Assembly: GCA_015521735.1 (NCBI GenBank)
Contig: WANQ01000035.1
Span: 1 to 51,800, forward strand
Length of the DNA: 51,800 bases
Direction: 5' to 3'
Source: Pyrodictiaceae archaeon
Lineage (GTDB): Archaea > Thermoproteota > Thermoprotei_A > Sulfolobales > WANQ01
The notes below the pieces were generated by a model. It did not search any database and was not told the origin of the DNA. It saw only the letters and a list, made by a program, of their open reading frames with translations. Position numbers and translations under genes: made by a program. Below, piece after piece: positions 1-7,400 of the stretch. Every line of letters starts with the position of its first letter. Position 1 is the first letter of the stretch.

Positions 1-123
1 AACATATACGTAGCCTACACGGAATCCTAGGAAGGGGTTTGGCTTAATTCTTGGAACTATAATATATAGTATTACTCCTGCAACTATTATTGTGCCTGCT
101 ATAGCATATAGTATTTCCTTCAA
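1..123 (-). CDS. SdpI-like membrane protein, N-terminal part (cut by window edge)
   Basis: The first 41 codons of a gene that continues beyond base 1. It begins with TTG at 123, seven bases after the stop of the PadR gene, so it is probably the last member of the CPBP-padR transcript. One hydrophobic helix (residues about 4-24) is followed by a short loop containing KPNPFLGFRVGY. This resembles the loop after the first helix in SdpI/DUF1648 proteins (pattern Pro-x-x-x-hydrophobic-Gly-hydrophobic-Arg-Thr). In Bacillus, SdpI is an immunity and signalling membrane protein; that role is not shown here. Family assignment rests on this short stretch only. Confidence 0.5.
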   Translation of the reverse strand, partial: MKEILYAIAGTIIVAGVILYIIVPRIKPNPFLGFRVGYVYV

Positions 124-129
124 ATTTTA

Positions 130-483
130 CTACCCAATCATGATGTTTCTTATTAATTCTTCCATTTCTCTAAATATTTTCTTTAGTACTGGTTTCGCTA
201 TGGGTTTTGCTTTATAGTATTTTCTCATGGGTCCTCCTAGAGGGCTTTGAGCCCAGTATCCTTCTATTAATCCTAGTTTTTCTAGCTTTTTTAGGGTATC
301 ATATATAGTGCTCTCACTTGGATTTAATGCGCCATTGGTTAACTCTACTATTCTTTTTCTTATAGCGTAGCCGTGTATTGGTTGTTTCTCGGTTACAATT
401 TTCAATACTATTACTTGGTATAAGCCTATTCTTATATCCCTCATTATCCTGTCTACTATCTTATCTATCTTATCCTTGGTCAA
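130..483 (-). CDS. PadR-family transcriptional regulator
   Basis: A 117-residue winged-helix protein. The N-terminal part has the PadR core: IHGYAIRKRI, then SESTIYDTLKKLEKLGLI (recognition helix and wing entry), then a beta-wing ending in MRKYYKAK. A short C-terminal helix (about 88-115) should form the dimer arm. It starts with ATG two bases after the stop of the CPBP protease gene and is followed seven bases later by the SdpI-like gene, so the three probably form one transcript. The likely role is to control this operon. No repeat resembling the other PadR operator of this window was seen near it, and its ligand is unknown. Confidence 0.85.
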   Translation of the reverse strand: MTKDKIDKIVDRIMRDIRIGLYQVIVLKIVTEKQPIHGYAIRKRIVELTNGALNPSESTIYDTLKKLEKLGLIEGYWAQSPLGGPMRKYYKAKPIAKPVLKKIFREMEELIRNIMIG

Positions 484-485
484 GT

Positions 486-1433
486 CTAGTACTCCACGTT
501 GTTGAATATCTCCTCGACGGTATCATATAGTTCTATTCTTGCTCTACTCTTCCTAACATGTACTGATAGTATGAGTGCTATAGTAGCTGATGCTATAAGC
601 CCTATTATTCCTACAGGTGATGTGTATAGTTCATCGCTTAATGTGAATGAGAATAGTATTGTTGCTCCTACTGCATTTATGTTTCCATGCATTACTGCTG
701 ATGGTATAATGCTTTTACCTAGTACTCTTAGCTGTGAAAGTATAATGCTCCATACTATGCATATTAACGTAAACATCCCGATACCTACTATGTCAGGGTG
801 ATGGGGGTAGTTATAGCCTGCTAGTATTAGTGGTACATGCCATAAACTCCATACTATGCCTATTATTATCGCTGCTTGGTATAGGTTGGTCTTCCTACCT
901 ATTTCTCCTAATAGGAATCCTCGCCACCCCATTTCTTCTCCTATGGCTATTAAGGCGTTTATTGTTGATCCATTGAATATGTTTGATAAAAGTATTATTA
1001 CTAGTAACGTTTCACTTGTAAACGGCATTTCTACTCCTTTAATCATTACTAGTTGTCTTAGTTTTTCAGTCGGATTAACTACGTCATAACCTATTATTAG
1101 CGCATAGAGTATTGATAAACCGTACATTGCGTATGGTATTGCTATTGCAGGTATAATGTACTCTGCTCTTCCTCCACGTAGTCCATAAGCTACTAGCCCT
1201 TTCTTTAAAGAGTAACCCATTACCTTGAGTGCTACTAGTACTCCTATGAATGGAGTATACATTCTAATTGCTCCAAATAAAGTAAATAATAGCTGAGCAC
1301 CCATGTTAAGCGTGTTTTGTCTCTGAAGTCTACTTTGCTCTAGTAGTGGTACAAGTATTGTGTAGTCTAATATGTATGCTAGAGTGAATGCTACTACTAG
1401 GAATACTGTTATTCCTAGAATACTCTTATTCAT
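486..1433 (-). CDS. CPBP-family intramembrane metalloprotease (CAAX/Rce1-like)
   Basis: A 315-residue polytopic membrane protein of the CPBP (CAAX protease and bacteriocin-processing) family. The signature is present: AIGEEMGWRGFLLGEI near residue 165 carries the EExxxR motif, and SLWHVPLIL about 30 residues later supplies the expected His. Another His (MHG) lies near residue 248. Hydrophobic segments fill most of the chain. Family members cleave prenylated proteins or peptides in the membrane, or act in bacteriocin immunity; the substrate here is unknown. It is the first gene of a transcript shared with padR and the SdpI-like gene, a mix that suggests a regulated membrane or peptide-stress function (inference). 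Confidence 0.85.
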   Translation of the reverse strand: MNKSILGITVFLVVAFTLAYILDYTILVPLLEQSRLQRQNTLNMGAQLLFTLFGAIRMYTPFIGVLVALKVMGYSLKKGLVAYGLRGGRAEYIIPAIAIPYAMYGLSILYALIIGYDVVNPTEKLRQLVMIKGVEMPFTSETLLVIILLSNIFNGSTINALIAIGEEMGWRGFLLGEIGRKTNLYQAAIIIGIVWSLWHVPLILAGYNYPHHPDIVGIGMFTLICIVWSIILSQLRVLGKSIIPSAVMHGNINAVGATILFSFTLSDELYTSPVGIIGLIASATIALILSVHVRKSRARIELYDTVEEIFNNVEY

Positions 1434-1477
1434 TAATGTTCTTCCCTTAAAGAGGTTAAGAGCGATTTACTATTCTC

Positions 1478-1819
1478 TTATTCTTCTTTTTCTAATACTA
1501 CTGCTGTACCGTAGGCTAGTATTTCTGCTGCACTACCAGCTATTGCTGATGTTGAGAATCTTAGCCCTACTACAGCATTAGCTCCCATGCTCTTAGCTCT
1601 TTCAACTAGTCTCTCAACTGCTATATTTCTTGCCTGAGCTAATAGTTCTGTGTATTCTTTTACTTCTCCTCCAACAATGTTTCTTAGAGCTGCTAATATG
1701 TCTTTGCCTATGTGCTTAGCCATTACAACGCTACCACTTACAACACCTAGTACCTTTACTATACGGTATCCGGGGATCTCGTTTGTAGTTGCTAGTATGA
1801 AGTCCTGGAATTTGTACAT
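1478..1819 (-). CDS. YbjQ/UPF0145 family protein
   Basis: A 113-residue soluble protein of the YbjQ (UPF0145) family. It shows the typical N-terminal strand TTNEIPGYRIVKVLGVVSGSVV, a middle helix rich in charged residues, and the C-terminal GANAVVGLRFSTS stretch followed by a glycine-containing strand. The family folds as a pentameric heavy-metal-binding-like domain, but its function is not established. The ATG at 1819 fits a short or absent leader, because a TATA-like run lies at 1851-1857 on this strand. A perfect 23-base palindrome sits between TATA box and start, which points to repressor control of this gene alone. Confidence 0.85.
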   Translation of the reverse strand: MYKFQDFILATTNEIPGYRIVKVLGVVSGSVVMAKHIGKDILAALRNIVGGEVKEYTELLAQARNIAVERLVERAKSMGANAVVGLRFSTSAIAGSAAEILAYGTAVVLEKEE

Positions 1820-1831
1820 GGTCTCGCCAAG

Positions 1832-1854
1832 TATACCTCGGAGTCCGAGGTATA
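1832..1854. promoter_or_regulatory. 23-base perfect palindrome in the ybjQ-like promoter
   Basis: Two 11-base arms (tatacctcgga and its reverse complement) flank a single central g. On the minus strand its right end overlaps the TATA-like run at 1851-1857 and it ends 12 bases before the ATG at 1819. This is where an archaeal repressor would block the preinitiation complex. Operator function is inferred from symmetry and position. Confidence 0.6.
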
Positions 1855-1879
1855 TATGGTTTTTCTAGGCACCTTAGCG

Positions 1880-3019
1880 TTACCTTATTCTGCTTTTGAA
1901 TGCGTATTGTAGTACTGGGTCTATTATACGGTAGTGTATGTTTCTGCCTTCAACTATTTTTTCTACTAGTGAGTTATCTATTAGATTGTGTAGAATGTTG
2001 TGTAGTACGCTTTTGGGTATGGTCTTCATTTCTACTTCTTCTAGGTATTTCTTTATCTTACTCCAAGTATTATGGCCTCTTGCTATTGCTTCTAGGACTA
2101 ACATGTATCTTTTACGTGATTGTTCTGGTCTAGTGCTTAGTAGGTGTTCTAGTTCTCTTAGTACTAGTCTAGAAGCGTTTTCTAATACTCTTTCTACTAG
2201 TTTTTTGCTTGTATCCTTTGTTTCAACTACTGTATACCCGTATTCTACGAGCCATCCTACTACTCCATCGAGTTTGTCTACAGCGTACTCTATTGTATCC
2301 TTTGATACACTCATATTGTATTGAGTAAAGCCTTCTTCTAGGAACCTAATACTTGTATTTCGATTAAACTTCTTGAGTTCTATTCTAGTTAAGTGTCTAC
2401 CATATAGTGGGTGCTCCGGATTCTCTACTCCTAGGAATCTGTAGAGTACTCCTGCTTCAGACCCCGATACTATTATCGTGGTTACTTCTGAGTGATCGTA
2501 TACGTATGCAAGTACCTCGGCTATGACCCTAGACATTGGGCCTATTATTCTCTGTGCCTCATCTATTACTAGTACTAGTTTACCTATATTCTCCTTAGCC
2601 CATTCATCTAGCTTATCAAATAATTCTATTAGGTCTACACGACTACTAGGCTTCCACGACAATGATATCCTTAACCCCATAAACTCTACTCCTCTTATAG
2701 TCTCCAGCATTTTCTTTAACGAGTTTAGGTGTCTTCTATTAGACTCCATGAACTTGTTAACAGCGTACGCTATCCTATTGTACATGTCACGGTATCCTAC
2801 ATTTAGTGGGAGACCTCTTGTATCAATGAATATGTGTGGTGTATTTAATTCATTTAATGCTACTAGTATAAGTGATGTCTTACCTAACCTTCTAGAACCC
2901 GTTACAACAACTAGTGGACTACGCTTACTGACTGCTTCTACTAGTAGTGATAACTCTTCTTCACGGTCAAATAGGTCTTCTCTCTTCTTCTTAGGTCTAG
3001 GATCAAAGTAAGGCGTGGT
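1880..3019 (-). CDS. Arch_ATPase (AAA-type P-loop ATPase), no normal start codon
   Basis: The frame open from 3019 encodes about 379 residues of an archaeal ATPase of the Arch_ATPase family. The N-terminus has the family hallmark FDPRPKKKREDLFDRE, then Walker A GSRRLGKTS, Walker B LVLVIDEAQ, the sensor stretch TTIIVSGSE, and a C-terminal winged-helix part. A methionine exists only at 2785, which would remove the whole P-loop, so it cannot be the functional start. Upstream of FDPRPK this frame has only Thr-Thr-Pro-Tyr after a stop at 3020-3022. A GTG at 3021-3023, at a GGGGGTGA motif, lies in another frame that would join this one if one base near 3010 were removed. So the gene has a frameshift, a non-standard start, or a sequence error. 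A paralogue lies at 28064. Confidence 0.75.
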   Translation of the reverse strand, partial: TTPYFDPRPKKKREDLFDREEELSLLVEAVSKRSPLVVVTGSRRLGKTSLILVALNELNTPHIFIDTRGLPLNVGYRDMYNRIAYAVNKFMESNRRHLNSLKKMLETIRGVEFMGLRISLSWKPSSRVDLIELFDKLDEWAKENIGKLVLVIDEAQRIIGPMSRVIAEVLAYVYDHSEVTTIIVSGSEAGVLYRFLGVENPEHPLYGRHLTRIELKKFNRNTSIRFLEEGFTQYNMSVSKDTIEYAVDKLDGVVGWLVEYGYTVVETKDTSKKLVERVLENASRLVLRELEHLLSTRPEQSRKRYMLVLEAIARGHNTWSKIKKYLEEVEMKTIPKSVLHNILHNLIDNSLVEKIVEGRNIHYRIIDPVLQYAFKSRIR

Positions 3020-3028
3020 TCACCCCCA

Positions 3029-3060
3029 GAACCTAGGTTCGGCTCCGATCCTATATTTTT
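3029..3060 (-). promoter_or_regulatory. Promoter of the Arch_ATPase gene with a 12-base palindrome
   Basis: Read on the minus strand, an A/T box (aaaaatatag, 3051-3060) is followed by a perfect 12-base palindrome gaacctaggttc at 3029-3040 and then a GGGGGTGA ribosome-binding motif at about 3020-3027. A TATA box there would place the transcript start near 3025-3030, so translation should begin within about 20 bases. This supports real expression from just upstream of the frame problem. Confidence 0.4.
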
Positions 3061-3532
3061 ACTTAGTGATCATAGATTCTTCTAGTAATTCAACAACTCT
3101 TAAAACATGCCTTCTTATCTCGTTGACAATGTTTGAGGGTACTACTACGTCTTTTTCATATAGTTTTCTCAATACTTCAACTATTTTCACAAGACCAGTT
3201 TCTCTAGCCAATTGCTTAACATACTTAGTTCTCTCTAAGAACTTTTCAACTTGATGCTTATTCTCCTCTATTAGCCTTCTACCCTGCTCTGTTAACCTAT
3301 ATACTCGGCGCCTACCCTTTACCTCTGATTCTATTAACCCCATTTCCTCGAGTAATTGTAGTGTAGGGTATAGTACTCCTGGACTAGGAGTATAGTCGTT
3401 GTCAAATAGCCTTGAAATCTTCTTCATTATAGCATATCCATGTAAAGGCTTATCCATTAACACATACAACACTAGGTATCTGAATAAGCCTCTTATCTTT
3501 AGGAAATCTGCATCAGTAATTAGAGGAGCCAT
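3059..3532 (-). CDS. PadR-family regulator of the divergent ABC export system
   Basis: A PadR-family winged-helix regulator, 157 residues from the ATG at 3532. That start has a GGTGG/GGAGG site just upstream; a longer form from ATG 3553 is possible. The core reads DKPLHGYAIMKKIS, then SPGVLYPTLQLLEEMGLIES (recognition helix), a wing ending in RRVYRLTEQGR, and a long helical C-terminal part that should dimerise. The gene is divergent from the ABC ATPase gene at 3659. A 16-base palindrome lies at 3572-3587 between its TATA-like region and its start, and the identical palindrome sits in the promoter of the 1565-residue gene. This strongly suggests autoregulation plus control of the export genes. 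Confidence 0.88.
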   Translation of the reverse strand: MAPLITDADFLKIRGLFRYLVLYVLMDKPLHGYAIMKKISRLFDNDYTPSPGVLYPTLQLLEEMGLIESEVKGRRRVYRLTEQGRRLIEENKHQVEKFLERTKYVKQLARETGLVKIVEVLRKLYEKDVVVPSNIVNEIRRHVLRVVELLEESMITK

Positions 3533-3571
3533 GTCCCTCCACCATAGCCTCATATATCCTTTTCTAAAAGG

Positions 3572-3587
3572 TATATCTACAGATATA
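3572..3587. promoter_or_regulatory. PadR operator candidate, copy 1
   Basis: The sequence tatatctacagatata has 7-base inverted arms with a 2-base centre. It lies between the divergent padR and ABC ATPase genes. On the minus strand it overlaps the A/T-rich box at about 3585-3597. On the plus strand it immediately precedes tttattaa (3588-3595), the possible TATA box for the ABC gene. An identical copy occurs at 4408-4423. Confidence 0.75.
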
Positions 3588-3658
3588 TTTATTAAAGTTT
3601 AAGGCTACTTCAACCCCTGGAAACAGAAGCCAAGTACTTGTAAATAGGCGCTAACGCC

Positions 3659-4387
3659 ATGAGCACGGTTAGCGAGGAGGTAATAAGGCTAGAAAACGTA
3701 GTCAAAATATATCGTGTAGGCGAAGTAGTAACATATGGTTTACGTGGTGTTAGCTTTAGTGTTAGAAGAGGAGAACTCATATCAATAATGGGGCCTAGTG
3801 GTAGTGGTAAATCAACACTATTAAACATGATAGGCCTACTAGATAGGCCAACCAAGGGAAAAATATACCTTGACAGTATAGATGTATCAAAACTAAGCGA
3901 TAGACAACTAGCATACATACGTAACCGTAAAATAGGCTTCGTATTCCAGCAATTCAACTTAATCAATAGGCTAACGGTCCTAGAAAACATAGAACTACCA
4001 CTCATAGCCAGGGGAATACCACGTCATCAAAGAATACCCTTAGCAGTAAAAGCACTACTTAGTGTTGGAGGAGACAAGTCATGGCTACGTAAGAGGCCAA
4101 ACCAGTTAAGCGGTGGCCAGCAACAAAGAGTAGCTATTGCACGCGCTATAGTAGGATCACCTGAGATAATACTAGCAGATGAGCCTACAGGAAACCTTGA
4201 CAGAGCATCATCTAAGATAGTTATGGAGACATTCCTCAAACTAAACGAGCAAGGACAAACAATAATAATAGTAACACATGACCCCGAAGTAGCTAATTGT
4301 ACACGCAAAATATACTTACTAAGAGACGGTAAGATAGCTGGCATAGTAGACCCTGACCCAAGCAAATGCATAATAAACACTGTCTAA
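3659..4387 (+). CDS. ABC transporter ATPase, MacB/LolD type
   Basis: A 242-residue ABC ATPase of the MacB/LolD (SalX) class. It has Walker A GPSGSGKS (residues 45-52), a Q-loop in GFVFQQFNL, signature LSGGQQQR, Walker B ILADEPTGNLD with the class-typical EPTGNLD, and the switch His in VTHD. It should power the FtsX-like permease at 9148, with the giant surface protein between them in gene order. These transporters drive mechanical work on extracytoplasmic proteins or export peptides and drugs rather than import. The start lies directly after a short inverted repeat (ggcg, ctaa, cgcc at 3647-3658) that could pair next to the ATG. No clear ribosome site is seen. Confidence 0.92.
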   Translation: MSTVSEEVIRLENVVKIYRVGEVVTYGLRGVSFSVRRGELISIMGPSGSGKSTLLNMIGLLDRPTKGKIYLDSIDVSKLSDRQLAYIRNRKIGFVFQQFNLINRLTVLENIELPLIARGIPRHQRIPLAVKALLSVGGDKSWLRKRPNQLSGGQQQRVAIARAIVGSPEIILADEPTGNLDRASSKIVMETFLKLNEQGQTIIIVTHDPEVANCTRKIYLLRDGKIAGIVDPDPSKCIINTV

Positions 4388-4398
4388 GACCATTAACG

Positions 4399-4423
4399 CT
4401 TATAAACTATATCTACAGATATA
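4399..4423 (+). promoter_or_regulatory. Promoter of the giant export gene with PadR operator candidate, copy 2
   Basis: A TATA box (cttataaac, about 4399-4407) is followed at 4408-4423 by tatatctacagatata, identical to the palindrome before padR. The identity extends to 18 bases. The expected transcript start is near 4430, so a bound PadR would block the promoter. A GGAGGAG ribosome site (4441-4447) follows. Confidence 0.72.
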
Positions 4424-4453
4424 TTCCATGGAAAGATAATGGAGGAGGCCGAC

Positions 4454-7400
4454 ATGCCAAATACCCGGACACTACTCTTACTCACACTAATAATACTCTC
4501 AACCCTAGTACAAGCATCCACAATAAACACCTATGCACAATCATTTACACTCGTATCATACCATTACACATCCTCTAGTGGAGACCCAACAATATACCCT
4601 GGAAGCAAGAACGTAGAACTAGTAGTAACGACAAAGTATACTGGATCACAAAACGCCTACAGCGTTACAGGCTGTATAGTACTACCACAAGGATTCAATA
4701 TAGTACGAGGATATAGTGAGTGCTCACCAGCAAGAGATGCTAATGATACAGTATACGAAGTAGTAGAGCAAGGAGACATAGTCATATTCAAATTCTACTT
4801 CAACGTACTAGAAAATACTAGTCCAGGAACATACTACTTCACCCTAAACATAACATACAGAATACAAACCACAAATACTACAATAACAGCTAGCGAGACA
4901 ATAACTGAGATAAAGGTAAAGGTATCACCATACCCAGAAGTAATACTAGAACCAGTAGACTACTACTGGAGCCCAGACGCCTACCCAGGAAGCCAAGGAG
5001 TAACATTAAACATAGTCTTAGAAAACAAAGGCAACATCACCATAACAAGTGGTAACCTAAAAATAACGTTACCAGAAAACCTTGTAGAAAAACCAAGAAC
5101 TACTAGAGTAAACATAGGCGTAGTAAACCCAAAGGATAGAGCAACCATAACAGTAAACAACGTAGACATACTAGTAAACGCTACACCAAACAAGAAGTAC
5201 CCCATAGAAATAGAAGGAAACATAACAGCTAGAACAAACGATGGAGTAACATATACTACAACCATTAAAACAACAGTTAACGTAGAAGTAGATAAGGCAC
5301 CAAAAATCATACTAGAAACCCTTGACTATGGGCTAACAACAACACTAGAATCAAACAATACCAGAAGCACTAGGATATACTTGTTAATGCAAAGCAAGGA
5401 TACTAAGACAATAAACTCTATTACAGCAATATTCCAGATAATAAGCAACAACACATTCTTCGAAAACAAAACCAGTAAAAGCATAGCCGTGTTAAGAGGA
5501 CCATACAACTACGGAGACTATATAACAATAAACTCAAACCCAATAATACTAAACAATACAGAGAACATAACATTCAAGCTAACACTAATAATATTCGGCT
5601 CAAGCAATGGAGCAGAATTCTGGTCAACACAAGAATACTACTACACAATCAAACTACAGCCCAGGAAATTAGACGTAGACGTAGTAGACGTTTACTGGGA
5701 CAACCATAGAGGCTATCCCGGGTCAACTAACAAGAACCTACACGTAGTAATAGCCAACAACGATGTAGTAAGCCTTACAAGAGCAAGAGCAACACTACTA
5801 CTACCCCAAGGCTTTAGTCCATCCAAGTTAACCGTAGAGGACGTAACTATAAATCCAGGATCATATACTGATATAACATTTACTGGAATAGACATAGACC
5901 CATCCATTAAGCCAGGAAACTATCCAGCAAAACTAGTAATAGAAGGATACGTACATGAAGAAAACAATGCCTACCATAAAGTAAGGCTAGAATACACCAT
6001 AACAATACCAGTAGAAGAATACATGAAACCCATCCTAGAAGTAGTAGATTATGGATGGGTTAATGGTAGAGCCTATACAACATCAACTAACATTAAAGCA
6101 TACATAGAATTCATGGTCTCAGAACCAGTAACCATAGAACAGGTAGTAGCAACAATTAGGCTACCAAGCCAACTAGTATTCATAGATGATGAGAGAGAAA
6201 AGAACGTAACATTAACGGGCACATATAGTTATGGGCAAACATTTAGAATAGAAACACCAAGTATAAGCGTAGTCACAAATGAGCCAGGATACTATCCAAT
6301 AGTGTATACACTCAAAATGCTTGTAAGAATACATGGGAGTAATACTTGGATTAGACTACAATACACTGTACCACTGAGAATACTTAAACCAAAACTAAAC
6401 GTAACAATAATAGATGCATCATGGACTAGTGGTGGAGGAAGAGAAACATATAGTGGAACAATACATCTTGCAATACAAAGCTATAGCATAGACCAACTAG
6501 AAACAATAGTAGTAATAGTAAAACCATTGACAAGCAACGTAAAGTTCTGGGCCAACAAGCAAGTATATGTAAGTACTGTAAGAGGGCCAATAGGCTACGG
6601 TAACGTATTCTCAGTCAATGTCAACGGCGTAGACGTTAAGACAAATAGAGATAGCATACCCATAGCAGTAATAGTCCACGCTATAGCAAGAATAGGCGAA
6701 GAATACTATAAGTCAAGTACAGTCATCGAAAAGAACATCACGCTACAGCCTAGAAGTAACCAACTAGTAATCTCAAGCATAAATACACTATACCAAGGAT
6801 CATACTCACCACTACTACCATCATCAGATGGAGTAATAGTTAGAATAACACTCCTAAACAAGAGACCTGAACCCATAACATCTATTAAACCAGAAATAAG
6901 CTTACCTAAAGGATTCCATATTAAAGGAATAGATGGCTCATGCCTTAACGGTGTAGCAGCTGGCTCAACATGTACACTAAACATACACCTAAGACTAGAC
7001 AATAACCTAAAACCAGGCCCATACAACATGAACCTTACACTAAAATACGTTGTAAGACACGGGTCATCAACCATACTATACACACAATCAATGAATACAA
7101 CATTACTAGTCAACGATATAGAGAGTTACCTGCCAAAACCTAAACCAATTGAATGGTTCTGGGGAACACAGACACCAACAACAGTATTCATAGGCAACCG
7201 TAATGCCGTACTAACCATACTAGTATACAACCCTGGAAGATATAGTGCAGACGGTATAATAGCATCGTTAAAGCCTATTAACAAGACCGTAGGACTAGTT
7301 AAAGACAAAGCATACTGTGGAACACTAGCACCAGGTACGAGCTGTAGAATAACATTCAACTTAGACTTAGCCAACATCACTGTTCCAGGTAAGCTATTAT

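Noticed and set aside
3031-3050. ggttcggctccgatcc, similar to a tRNA T-arm
   Set aside because: No acceptor, anticodon or D-arm partners on either strand. It lies in a promoter region with its own palindrome.
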